From assembly GCA_028869385.1 (NCBI GenBank), contig JAGWSR010000023.1, positions 1 through 64,000 of the forward strand: a stretch of DNA of 64,000 nt, written 5' to 3'. This document shows positions 25,131-34,138 of this stretch, piece by piece. Made by a program: the position numbers and the translations under genes. Positions within the stretch are counted from its first letter, which is position 1. Each line of letters begins with the position of its first letter. Origin of the DNA: a bacterium. Lineage in GTDB: Bacteria > Vulcanimicrobiota > Vulcanimicrobiia > Vulcanimicrobiales > Vulcanimicrobiaceae. The notes beneath the pieces are model-generated. The model was not told where the DNA came from. It saw nothing but the letters and a program-made list of their open reading frames with translations, and ran no database searches.

Positions 25131-27692
25131 ATGATCATTGCCGATGATTCCGATGGGCACCGCGCCTTTGCGCTGCCGGGTGCCCGCCTGCAGTACGGTC
25201 CCGATAAACTGGTCGAGGTCGAGCATATCGATCTCGTCCTGCATCCCAATCTTGCCGAGCGGCGTCTCGACGGCGTCTGCACGACCACGGTGCGCGCCTA
25301 CGACGAGCCCGTCGCGCGTCTCGAACTGAGCGCGGTCGATCTCGAGGTCGAGCGGGTCGAACGCGACGGTCGCGCGCTCGCGTTCGACGCGAAGGACGGG
25401 AAGCTCGCGCTCTCCTTCGAGCCGGCGATCGCGCCGGGAGAACGCTGCGCGTTCGCCGTCACCTATCGCACGACCGATCCGCGCCACGGACTCTTTTTCA
25501 TCGCGCCGACGCCGGAGTATCCGCAGAAGATCGCGCACGCATGGACGCAGAGCCAAGACGAAAATGCGCGCTACTGGTTTCCGTGCCTCGATTATCCGCA
25601 TCAGAAGCAGACGACCTCGACGACGATTCACGTGCCCACGGGGCTCTTCGCGCTCGGCAACGGCGCGCTCGTCGAGCGGCGTGAAGAAGGCGCGCAGGCG
25701 ATCTATCACTATCGTCAGGACGTACCGCATAGCACGTACCTGATGACGCTCGTCGTCGGACCGTTCGTCGAGATCGATCAAGGCGCCGCGGGCGAGCGGA
25801 AGGTGCCGGTCGCGTATTACGTGCTGCCGGGTCGCGAGTCGGACGGCGAACGCGCCTTCGCCAAGACGCCGCGCATGATCGAGCTGTTTGAATCGCGCAT
25901 CGGTACGCCGTATCCTTACGCGCGCTATTCGCAGATCGCGGTCAGCGACTTCATCTTCGGCGGCATGGAGAACACGTCGGCGACGACGCAGACCGACCGC
26001 ACCCTGCACGATGCGACCGCCCATCTCGATTTCTCGAGCGACCCGCTCGTCTCGCACGAGCTCGCGCACCAATGGTTCGGCGACCTGCTCACCTGTCGTG
26101 ACTGGGCGCACGCGTGGCTCAACGAAGGCTTCGCGACGTACTTCGAATGCGTGTGGCGCGAAGCGGATTTGGGATACGACGAGTATCTCTACGACGTCTT
26201 CGGGTGCGTCGCGCGCTATCTCGATGAGGACGGAAATCGCTATCGTCGCCCGATCGTCTGCAATCGCTTCCGCGACCCGATCGAACTCTTCGACCGTCAC
26301 CTCTACGAAAAGGGCGGTGCGGTGTTGCACATGCTGCGCGGGGCGCTCGGCGACGAGCGGTTCTGGCGCGCGATCCGTCATTACGTCGCGCAGAACGCGC
26401 AGCGTAACGTCGAGACGATCGACCTGATCCGCGCGATCGAAGAGGCGACCGGGCGCAACATGCGCGCCTTCTTCGATCAGTGGGTGCTGCGCGGCGGCCA
26501 TCCCGAACTCGAGATCGGCGTCGCGTGGGATCCCGCCCGCAAGGCCGCGACGGTCACCATCGACCAAAAGCAGAAGGTCGACGACGCAAATCCGGCCTAT
26601 GCGTTCGACCTCGAACTCGGCTTCTGCGACCGCGTCGAAGAACGGCCGCGCGCCGACGCCGGTCACGGCGAGTTGCCGGGCGAGCGCCGTATCCGCGTGC
26701 GCGTCGAGCGCGCGCACGAGACGATCACCGTTCCCCTCGACGCCGAGCCGAAGCTCGTGCGCGTGGATCCCGGCGCCTTTATCCTCGCGAGCGTCTCGTA
26801 CAAACTCGGCGGCGATTTCGCCGCGGCGACGCTGCAGGGCGATCCCGATCCGGTCGCGCGCATTCGCGCCGCGCGCGAACTCACCAAGAACGCATCGCAA
26901 TCGGCTCGCGCCGCGCTGCGCGCGGCCTTTGCGAACGATCCGTTCTGGGGCGTTCTCGAAGAGTGCGCCGCCGCGCTCGGAGCGACGAAGGCTCCGTGGG
27001 CGCGCGAGATTCTGCTTGGTGCGCTCGCGCACGACCATCCCAAAGTACGACGGGCCGTCGCGGCCGCGCTCGGCAACTTTCGCGACGCCGATGTCGCAAG
27101 CGCCCTGCTTGGTCCGGCGGGCGGCGACGCATCGTACTTCGTACGTGCGGCGGCGCTTTCGTCGCTCGGTCGCACGCGCGATCCGCGCGCGTTCGACGTG
27201 CTGCTCGCGGCGCTGCGCGGTACCTCGTGGAACGGCATCGTCGAAGGCGGTGCCGCGCGCGGAATCGCCGAGCTGGCCGACGCGCGCGCGCTCGAACCGC
27301 TCGTCGCGGCGACGCGCCTCGGGAGCGATGAGGGGTTGCGCCGCGTCGCCGTGGTCGCGCTCGCGCGCCTCGGCGAACTCGTCGAATCCGCACGTACCGC
27401 GGTCGTCGAGCGCATCGTCGAACTACTCGACGATCCCATGTTTCTCGTGCAGTTGGCGGCGATCTCCGCGGCCGAATCGCTCGAGGACGCGCGCGTGCTC
27501 GCCACGCTCGATCGCCTCGGACGCAGCGGCTTCGACGGCCGCGTGCGCCGCGACGCGATGGAGGCCGCGATTCGCGTGCGCGAAGCACAGAAAGTTCCCG
27601 CCCAGGTGAGCGCGCTGCGCTCGGATGTCGATACGCTACGTGAAGAACATCGGAAACTCCAGGAGAAGATCGAAGCGCTCTCGCGCCCGTAA
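25131..27692 (+). CDS. M1-family aminopeptidase with C-terminal HEAT repeats
   Basis: An 853-aa zinc peptidase. The M1 core holds the exopeptidase motif GGMEN (residues 277-281), the zinc motif HELAH (309-313) and the third ligand Glu in WLNEGFATY. It removes N-terminal residues from peptides. No signal peptide is visible, so it is probably cytoplasmic. From about residue 565 the usual C-terminal domain is replaced by regular HEAT repeats (helix pairs with KVRRAVAAALGNF), and the last ~30 residues form a short coiled coil (VDTLREEHRKLQEKIEAL). The next gene starts inside its 3' end. Confidence 0.93.
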   Translation: MIIADDSDGHRAFALPGARLQYGPDKLVEVEHIDLVLHPNLAERRLDGVCTTTVRAYDEPVARLELSAVDLEVERVERDGRALAFDAKDGKLALSFEPAIAPGERCAFAVTYRTTDPRHGLFFIAPTPEYPQKIAHAWTQSQDENARYWFPCLDYPHQKQTTSTTIHVPTGLFALGNGALVERREEGAQAIYHYRQDVPHSTYLMTLVVGPFVEIDQGAAGERKVPVAYYVLPGRESDGERAFAKTPRMIELFESRIGTPYPYARYSQIAVSDFIFGGMENTSATTQTDRTLHDATAHLDFSSDPLVSHELAHQWFGDLLTCRDWAHAWLNEGFATYFECVWREADLGYDEYLYDVFGCVARYLDEDGNRYRRPIVCNRFRDPIELFDRHLYEKGGAVLHMLRGALGDERFWRAIRHYVAQNAQRNVETIDLIRAIEEATGRNMRAFFDQWVLRGGHPELEIGVAWDPARKAATVTIDQKQKVDDANPAYAFDLELGFCDRVEERPRADAGHGELPGERRIRVRVERAHETITVPLDAEPKLVRVDPGAFILASVSYKLGGDFAAATLQGDPDPVARIRAARELTKNASQSARAALRAAFANDPFWGVLEECAAALGATKAPWAREILLGALAHDHPKVRRAVAAALGNFRDADVASALLGPAGGDASYFVRAAALSSLGRTRDPRAFDVLLAALRGTSWNGIVEGGAARGIAELADARALEPLVAATRLGSDEGLRRVAVVALARLGELVESARTAVVERIVELLDDPMFLVQLAAISAAESLEDARVLATLDRLGRSGFDGRVRRDAMEAAIRVREAQKVPAQVSALRSDVDTLREEHRKLQEKIEALSRP

Positions 27693-29193
27693 GCGCCGCG
27701 CGCTCGCGGGCCTCGCTGCCCTCATCCTCGTCGTCCTCGTCGCCTGGTTCGCACTGCATCGCGTGCTTGGCGGGCCGCCGCATGTCGCGCGCGTCGCACG
27801 CGACGCGGGTGCGCTCGAGACGCCGACGCCGCGTCCCCTGCCGGCGCCCGTCGGGCGTCCCTGGACGCCGGCCGAGATCGCGCGCGTGCGCGGCGAACTG
27901 CGTGCGATCTTCGCTCCCGTCAAGGGCGACGTACGCTACAGTCTCGTGGTCCTCGACGCGAGCGGCAAGACGATCTACGAAGATCACGCCGATCGCGCCG
28001 TCGCGCCCGCGTCGGTACAGAAGCTCGTCGTTTCGTTCGCGTCGCTCAACCTGCTCGGCCCGAGCTATCGCTTTCACACGATCCTCGCCGCATCGCAGGG
28101 CATCGGATCCGACGGAGCGCTCGACGGCGACCTCTGGCTCGTCGGCTCCGGCGATCCGTCGCTGCGCAGCGAGGACCTGCGCGCGGGCGTCGCAGCGCTC
28201 GCACGCGCGGGTTTGCGCTCGGTCGGGCGCGTCGTGGTCGATCCGAGCGCGATGCGCGGCCCGGAGATCAACCCACACTGGAGCGCGCAAGACGCGAACG
28301 AGGATTATCAGACCGCGACGAGCGCCGTCTCACTCGACGGCGACACCGCCGAATTTCACGTGATCGGAACGACCCCCGGCGCGCCCGCGCGCGTGAGCGT
28401 GGTGCCCAAGAGTTCGGCGCTGCACGTCAGCGGCGAGATCGAGACGAGCGGCGGTTCCGACGATGTCATCATCGCCGCGATGGCGGCGCCCAACACGTTC
28501 TATCTGCATGGCACGATCCCGGCGGGCGTCGAGGAGAAGTACTGGCTGCCCGTGCACGACATTCCGCGCTACGACGGTGCGGTGCTCGACGAGATGCTGC
28601 GCGAAGCCGGCGTTACGACCGCGCGACCGCCGGCGGTCGGGGCCGCACCGCTCTCGAGCGTCGTGCTCTGGGATCATCGCTCGAAATCGCTGCCGGCGCT
28701 GCTCAAAGCGATGCTCTACGTCTCGGACAATCACTATGCCGAACAGCTCTTGCGCTCGCTCGGCGGCAATGCGACCGACGTGGCGGACGATGCCACGGGC
28801 ATCGCGGCGGAGACGCAGTATCTCCACGCGCGCGGTATTCCGACGCCGGGCATGCACGTCGTGGACGGTAGCGGGCTCGCCGAGAGCAATCGTATCGCGG
28901 CGATCACGCTCGCGCGTATCTTGAGCGACTCCGCGTTGAGCGATCAGGGGGCCGAGCTCTATCCGCTGCTTCCCGAGGGCGGAAAGGACGGCACGCTCAA
29001 ATACTACGACTTCGCGATCTCCCCGCAACGCATCCACGCGAAGACGGGTCATTTGAGCGATGCGGCGTCGCTTGCCGGATATGTGGATACGACGCATCAC
29101 GGACGCATGGTCTTCGCCTTCATGATCAACGACTCGCCGGGCGATCCGGACACGGCCTACGTACGCGCCGTGGACCGGCTCGCGGCGTGGTAA
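27625..29193 (+). CDS. dacB: D-alanyl-D-alanine carboxypeptidase/endopeptidase (PBP4, S13 family)
   Basis: A 522-aa penicillin-binding protein that trims or cuts peptide cross-links in peptidoglycan. A basic N-terminus leads to one membrane anchor (about residues 26-46). The three active-site motifs are intact: Ser130-x-x-Lys133 (PASVQKL), Ser367-Asp-Asn (VSDNHYAEQLL) and Lys473-Thr-Gly (HAKTGHL). The large insert after SxxK is typical of class C PBP4. Start ATG 27625 overlaps the aminopeptidase gene by 68 bases in another frame; GTG 27640 is an alternative. Confidence 0.92.
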   Translation: MSIRYVKNIGNSRRRSKRSRARKRRALAGLAALILVVLVAWFALHRVLGGPPHVARVARDAGALETPTPRPLPAPVGRPWTPAEIARVRGELRAIFAPVKGDVRYSLVVLDASGKTIYEDHADRAVAPASVQKLVVSFASLNLLGPSYRFHTILAASQGIGSDGALDGDLWLVGSGDPSLRSEDLRAGVAALARAGLRSVGRVVVDPSAMRGPEINPHWSAQDANEDYQTATSAVSLDGDTAEFHVIGTTPGAPARVSVVPKSSALHVSGEIETSGGSDDVIIAAMAAPNTFYLHGTIPAGVEEKYWLPVHDIPRYDGAVLDEMLREAGVTTARPPAVGAAPLSSVVLWDHRSKSLPALLKAMLYVSDNHYAEQLLRSLGGNATDVADDATGIAAETQYLHARGIPTPGMHVVDGSGLAESNRIAAITLARILSDSALSDQGAELYPLLPEGGKDGTLKYYDFAISPQRIHAKTGHLSDAASLAGYVDTTHHGRMVFAFMINDSPGDPDTAYVRAVDRLAAW

Positions 29194-29201
29194 GGAGTAC
29201 G

Positions 29202-30596
29202 ATGCTCGATCTCGAGTATTACGATCGCATCCTCGCGCGCGCGCTGCGCTTCGGCGGCGATTACGCCGACGTCTTCTGCGAACGGCGGCGCGCCTACGCG
29301 TTTCGCCTGCAGGACGGCACGATCCACGAAGGCACGACCGTGCTCACCCAGGGCGTCGGCATTCGCGTGGTGGTGGGCGAGTCGGCGGGATACGCCTATT
29401 CCGACGACCTCTCGCTCGACGCGCTGCTGCGCGCCGCGGAGTCGGCGTCGCTGATCGCGCGCGGCGCACCGAACGGCGCGCAGCGGCAGATCGATCTCAC
29501 CACGATGAACGTGCCGCCGCTCTACGATCAAGAGCGTACCGATCACGCCGCCGCCGCGCGCTACGTGGCGCTGCTCGAGCGGGCGGATTCCGCCGCGCGC
29601 GCGTACGACACGCGCATCGTCGCGGTGAACGCGCACGTAACCGACGAGCTCCAAGACGTTTGGATCGCGACGAGCGACGGCCGTTTCGTACACGACCATC
29701 GCCCGATGATCGCCTTCGGCGTGCAAGCGGTCGCGACCGCGCAGCGCGAGCGCGCCTCGGGCTACGTAGGCGACGGCGGACGCACCTCGATCGCATACTT
29801 CGACGCGCATGCGCCCGACGAACTCGCGCGCGATGCGGCGCGCATCGCCGTTACCAACGTCGAGGCGCGCCCGGCGCCCGCCGGCGAGATGGAGATGGTC
29901 GTCGGCGCGGGCGGCGGCGGCGTGCTGCTGCACGAGGCGGTCGGGCACGGCCTCGAGAGCGATTTCAACCGCCGCGGCACGTCGCTCTACAGCGGACGCG
30001 TCGGCGAACGCGTCGCAAGCGAGCTCGTGACGATCTACGACGACGGCAATCTTCCCGAAGAGCGCGGCAGCATCACCGTGGACGACGAAGGCGTTCCCGG
30101 GCAGCACAAGGTTCTCGTGGAGAACGGCGTGTTGCGCGGCTACATGCAGGATACGCTCAACGCGCGCCTGATGGGGACGACCTCGACGGGCAGCGGCCGC
30201 CGCCAATCGTTTCGCTTCTTGCCGCAACCGCGTATGTGCAACACGTACATGCCCAACGGTACCGCGACCGTCGAAGAGATCATCGCGTCGACCAAGCGCG
30301 GCCTCTATGCTAAGTCGTTCTCCGGCGGACAGGTAGAGATCAGCAAAGGCGACTTCGTCTTCATGGTCGCCGAAGGCTATCTGATCGAGAACGGCAAGAT
30401 CACGACGCCGATCAAGAACGCGACGATCGTCGGCAACGGTCCCGACGTCATGACCAAGGTGACCGCCGTCGGAAACGACAGCCGCCTCGCGCGGCGGCAT
30501 TACACGTGCGGCAAGGGTGGGCAGCACGTACCGGTCGGCGTCGGCATGCCCACGGTGAAGATCGGCTCGATCACGGTCGGAGGAACGCAAGAGTGA
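29202..30596 (+). CDS. tldD: TldD-family metalloprotease
   Basis: A 464-aa protein that with TldE forms a zinc protease acting on unfolded or modified peptides, as in microcin B17 maturation and CcdA turnover. The zinc motif HEAVGH is at residues 244-249, followed by GLESDFNRRG and the conserved Cys in RMCNTYMPNG. ATG 29202 has AAGGAG just upstream; an in-frame start at 29187 lies before that site. Its stop overlaps the tldE start (GTGA). No RiPP precursor was seen nearby. Confidence 0.93.
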   Translation: MLDLEYYDRILARALRFGGDYADVFCERRRAYAFRLQDGTIHEGTTVLTQGVGIRVVVGESAGYAYSDDLSLDALLRAAESASLIARGAPNGAQRQIDLTTMNVPPLYDQERTDHAAAARYVALLERADSAARAYDTRIVAVNAHVTDELQDVWIATSDGRFVHDHRPMIAFGVQAVATAQRERASGYVGDGGRTSIAYFDAHAPDELARDAARIAVTNVEARPAPAGEMEMVVGAGGGGVLLHEAVGHGLESDFNRRGTSLYSGRVGERVASELVTIYDDGNLPEERGSITVDDEGVPGQHKVLVENGVLRGYMQDTLNARLMGTTSTGSGRRQSFRFLPQPRMCNTYMPNGTATVEEIIASTKRGLYAKSFSGGQVEISKGDFVFMVAEGYLIENGKITTPIKNATIVGNGPDVMTKVTAVGNDSRLARRHYTCGKGGQHVPVGVGMPTVKIGSITVGGTQE

Positions 30597-31924
30597 CGCA
30601 AGATGAAGCGCTCGAACTCGCGCGCGACACCGTCGCCCGCGCGCAGCGCGCCGGGGCAGGGGATGTCGAAGCGACCCTGAGCGTCACGCGACGCTTTCAC
30701 GCCGAGGCGCGCGACACGACGATCAGCAAACTCGAAGGATCGACCGGACGTTCGTTACACGTGCGCATCTTCAACGGCGGGCGCCGCGTGACGCTCTCCA
30801 CGTCGGATCTCTCGCCCGAGAGCCTCGATCGGGTGCTGCGCGACGCCGTGGCGCAGAGCGAATTCGTCGAACGCGATCCGTTCGCGGAACTGCCCGACGC
30901 GTGCGGCCGCTTTCAAGGCGACTTGGATCTCTACGATCGCGCGCTCGCCGAACGCGACGACGCGCGCAAGGTGGATGACGCCCTCGCGCTCGAGCGACTC
31001 GTGCGCGCGGCCGACGCACGCATCGTGAATTCGAGCGGCTCGCAGTACGCCGATGCGGTGACGACGGTCGCGCTCGCGAATTCGCGTGGCTTCGCCGACG
31101 CGTACCTTTCCACGCGCGCGTCGCGTTCGTCGGGTCCCGTGGCCGAAGATGCGGGCGTCAAGCGTACTGCGCACTACGGTACGGCCGCGCGGCACGAGCG
31201 CGAGCTCGAGTCGAATGAGGTCGTTGCCGGGCTTGCCGCGCGTCGCGCCGTCGAGATGTTCGGCGCGCGCAAGCCCGCAACGATGCGCGTTCCGGTGATC
31301 TTCGAACGCGACATCGCGGCGAGCGTGCTCGCCGATCTCTTCGCGGCCGTGAGTGCCTCGAACGTGGCCGTTGGAAACTCGTTCCTCGCCGAAGCGATCG
31401 GCGAGCGCATCGGCAGCGACCTCGTGACGATCGTCGATGATGGGACGCTCGCCGGACGTCTCGGCAGTTCGCCCTTCGACGGCGAGGGCGTGCCGACGCG
31501 GCGCACGCCGGTCTTCGAGCGGGGCGTGCTGCGGACGTTTCTCTACGACACCTACTATGCGCGCAAACTCGGCGCGCGGACGACCGGAAACTCGACCGGG
31601 GGCGGCATCGGTGCGAACACGTTCTACCTGGAGCCCGGCACGCACTCGCTCGAGGAACTCATCGCGTCGACGCCGCGCGGCGTGTTCGTGCTCGACACGA
31701 TCGGTTTCGCGACCGAGCACGCGACCGGGACCTACAGCCGAGGCGCGCGCGGCTTCATGATCGAAAACGGTGAATTGACGTACCCGATCGACGAGTTCAC
31801 CGTCGCCGGGCACTTCGGCGAGATGCTCGCCGCCGTGGATGCAATCGGAAACGACTTGCGCTTCGACGGATCGGTCGTGTCGCCGTCGTTTCGCGTCGGA
31901 GAGATGACGATCAGCGGCAACTGA
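30593..31924 (+). CDS. tldE: TldE/PmbA-family protein
   Basis: A 443-aa partner of TldD. It shares the fold but lacks the HExxxH zinc site, as PmbA/TldE does. Family features include VNSSGSQYADAVTTVALANSRG, the GSDLVTIVDDGTLAGRLGSSPFDGEG region (similar to TldD's DDGN and VDDEG) and the closing FRVGEMTISGN. Start GTG 30593 overlaps the tldD stop and has GGAGG about ten bases upstream. The pair is clearly co-translated. Confidence 0.92.
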   Translation: MTQDEALELARDTVARAQRAGAGDVEATLSVTRRFHAEARDTTISKLEGSTGRSLHVRIFNGGRRVTLSTSDLSPESLDRVLRDAVAQSEFVERDPFAELPDACGRFQGDLDLYDRALAERDDARKVDDALALERLVRAADARIVNSSGSQYADAVTTVALANSRGFADAYLSTRASRSSGPVAEDAGVKRTAHYGTAARHERELESNEVVAGLAARRAVEMFGARKPATMRVPVIFERDIAASVLADLFAAVSASNVAVGNSFLAEAIGERIGSDLVTIVDDGTLAGRLGSSPFDGEGVPTRRTPVFERGVLRTFLYDTYYARKLGARTTGNSTGGGIGANTFYLEPGTHSLEELIASTPRGVFVLDTIGFATEHATGTYSRGARGFMIENGELTYPIDEFTVAGHFGEMLAAVDAIGNDLRFDGSVVSPSFRVGEMTISGN

Positions 31925-31939
31925 CGCACGGAGGTGCCC

Positions 31940-33382
31940 ATGGCCCAGGTCGCGATCAGTTTTACCCTCATCATGCGCATCGAGATGCCGAACGAGAACG
32001 GTTCGTTCGGTGCGCTCGCGAGTGCCATCGGTGACGCGGGCGGCGAGATTGCCGCCGTCGATATGCGCTCGGTCACGCGCGCGCGCGTCGTGCGCGACGT
32101 CACGATCAACGTCTCCAGCGACACGATCGCGACCGAGATCCGGCGCGTGGTCGAACGCCTCGATGGCGTACGCATCATCTCGGTCTCCGACTCCACCTTC
32201 CTCGCGCACCTCGGCGGCAAGATTCGCGTCGAGCCGAAGATCCCGGTCAAGACGCGTAAGGATCTCTCGACGGTCTATACGCCCGGCGTCGCGCGCGTCT
32301 CGATGGCGATCGCGGCCGATCCCAGCAAGGCGTTCTCGCTCTCGATCAAGCGCAATACCGTCGCGGTCGTCTCCGACGGCACGGCGGTGCTCGGCTTGGG
32401 CGACATCGGTCCGCTCGGCGCGCTGCCCGTCATGGAAGGGAAGGCGATGCTCTTCAAGCAGTTCGCCGACATCGACGCCTTTCCGATCTGCCTCGACACC
32501 AAGGACGTCGACGAAATCGTCGAGACCGTGGTGCGGATCGCTCCGGTCTTCGGCGGCATCAATCTCGAGGATATCTCGGCGCCGCGCTGCTTCGAAGTAG
32601 AGCAGCGGCTGATCGAGCGCCTCGACATTCCGGTGATGCACGACGACCAGCACGGCACGGCCGTCGTGATTCTCGCCGCGCTCATCAACGCGGCGCGAGT
32701 GGTCGGCAAGGAACTCACCGACATGCGCGTCGTCGTCTCGGGCAGCGGTGCGGCGGGCACCGCGACGATCAAGATGCTGCTCGAAGCGGGCGTCCGCGAC
32801 GTGATTCCGGTGGATCGCAGCGGTGCGCTCAACCGCGACGATCGCTACGACAACTCGCACTGGCGCTGGCTGGCGGAGCACACGAATCGCGAGAACCGCC
32901 ACGGGCCGCTCGCCGAGGTGCTCGCCGGAACCGACGTCTTCATCGGCGTCTCGGCGCCCGGCATCTTGCAGCCCGAGCACATCGCCACGATGGCGCGCGA
33001 TCCCATCATCTTCGCGATGGCGAATCCGACGCCCGAGATCATGCCCGACATCGCCGCGCCGGTCGCGGCGGTCGTGGCCACCGGGCGCTCGGACTTTCCC
33101 AACCAGGTTAACAACCTGCTGGCCTTTCCCGGCATCTTTCGCGGTGCGCTCGACGTGCGGGCGAGCCGCATCACCGAGCGTATGAAGCTCGCCGCCGCCT
33201 ACGCCATCGCCGGGATCGTGACCGACGAGGAGCGCAGCGCCGAGTACATCATTCCGAGCGTCTTCGACCCCCGCGTGGTGGACGTGGTGGCCAAGGCCGT
33301 GGCCGCCGCCGCGATCGACGAAGGCGTGGCCCGGCGGACGATTGTAAAGAATGAGGACGAAGAGAACGACATTAGGGTGTAG
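31940..33382 (+). CDS. NAD(P)-dependent malic enzyme with N-terminal ACT domain
   Basis: A 480-aa enzyme that decarboxylates malate to pyruvate. Residues 1-~85 are an ACT domain (ligand-binding, probably allosteric). The malic enzyme core has VYTPGVARV with the catalytic Tyr, LDTKDVDEI with the catalytic Lys, the metal site INLEDISAPRCFEIE-like (here FEVE), and HDDQHGTAVV, then a Rossmann domain with SGSGAAGTA. The ACT-fused form is known from actinobacteria. ATG 31940 has GGAGG at 31930-31934, six bases upstream. A short 3' tail is acidic. Confidence 0.94.
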   Translation: MAQVAISFTLIMRIEMPNENGSFGALASAIGDAGGEIAAVDMRSVTRARVVRDVTINVSSDTIATEIRRVVERLDGVRIISVSDSTFLAHLGGKIRVEPKIPVKTRKDLSTVYTPGVARVSMAIAADPSKAFSLSIKRNTVAVVSDGTAVLGLGDIGPLGALPVMEGKAMLFKQFADIDAFPICLDTKDVDEIVETVVRIAPVFGGINLEDISAPRCFEVEQRLIERLDIPVMHDDQHGTAVVILAALINAARVVGKELTDMRVVVSGSGAAGTATIKMLLEAGVRDVIPVDRSGALNRDDRYDNSHWRWLAEHTNRENRHGPLAEVLAGTDVFIGVSAPGILQPEHIATMARDPIIFAMANPTPEIMPDIAAPVAAVVATGRSDFPNQVNNLLAFPGIFRGALDVRASRITERMKLAAAYAIAGIVTDEERSAEYIIPSVFDPRVVDVVAKAVAAAAIDEGVARRTIVKNEDEENDIRV

Positions 33383-33415
33383 AGGATTCTTTCTACGGAT
33401 AGGAGCGCACCCCGG

Positions 33416-34108
33416 ATGGCATTAGCCCGGATACTCGTGATCGAGGACGACGACGACGTCGCCCGGCTCGAACAGACCGTTCTGGAGCGGGCCGGATACG
33501 AAATCCGGGTGACCGGGAGCGGTGCGGAGGGCCTCGAGCTCGCCGACAGCTACAAGCCCGACGTCGTGATCCTCGACGTCGGCTTGCCCGATATCTCGGG
33601 GCTCGACGTCTGCACCTCGCTCTCGAATTCGACGAACTGCTACATCCTGATGGTGAGCGGCCATTCGCGCGAGCAAGACATCTTGCTCGGGCTCGGTCTC
33701 GGGGCCGACGACTACATCACGAAGCCGTTCTCGGGTAACGAACTCGTCGCGCGCGTCGCGTCGTTTCTGCGCCGTCGTGAGAAGACGTCGCAGAAGCGCG
33801 AGGGCGCGAACATTCTCAACCTCGGCGCGTCGTATCTCGACCGCGATTTTCACACGCTCGTTCATAGCGATCGCACCGTCTCGCTGACCGCGCTCGAGTT
33901 TCGCTTGCTCTGGTTTTTGGGCGAAGCCGAGGGCCGGCTCCTGACGCGCGCGCAGATTCTCGAACACGTGTGGAACGACACCTCGGGCGTGCCGACGCGC
34001 GTCGTGGACGTGCACGTCGCCGCGCTACGCAAGAAACTCGCCGAGGCCGATGCGCCGCTCGAGATCGCGAGCGTGCGCGGCATCGGCTATCGTCTCGACA
34101 AGAAGTAA
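33416..34108 (+). CDS. OmpR/PhoB-family response regulator
   Basis: A 230-aa transcription regulator. The receiver domain has Glu10-Asp11, phospho-acceptor Asp54 (VVILDVGLPD), Ser in MVSGH and Lys in YITKPFSGNEL. The C-terminal winged helix begins near residue 130 with LNLGASYLDRDFH, LTALEFRLLWFL and the recognition helix TRVVDVHVAALRKKL, ending IRGIGYRL-like (VRGIGYRLDKK). AGGAG lies about 12 bases before ATG 33416. No sensor kinase is adjacent. Confidence 0.94.
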   Translation: MALARILVIEDDDDVARLEQTVLERAGYEIRVTGSGAEGLELADSYKPDVVILDVGLPDISGLDVCTSLSNSTNCYILMVSGHSREQDILLGLGLGADDYITKPFSGNELVARVASFLRRREKTSQKREGANILNLGASYLDRDFHTLVHSDRTVSLTALEFRLLWFLGEAEGRLLTRAQILEHVWNDTSGVPTRVVDVHVAALRKKLAEADAPLEIASVRGIGYRLDKK

Positions 34109-34138
34109 GCGGCGCGAACCGCGTCGCTCGCGACCGTA

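Noticed and set aside
23919-27038. 1039-codon open frame antisense to the DsbA-like, SDR and aminopeptidase genes
   Set aside because: Length alone is not evidence here. No domain, signal or start context, and it opposes three well-supported genes.
29202-31924. RiPP biosynthesis cluster around TldD/TldE
   Set aside because: No precursor peptide, cyclodehydratase, radical SAM peptide maturase or dedicated exporter lies nearby; TldD/E are widespread housekeeping proteases.
30755-32980. 741-codon open frame antisense to tldE and the malic enzyme gene
   Set aside because: Composition of a shadow frame, with no recognisable domain.
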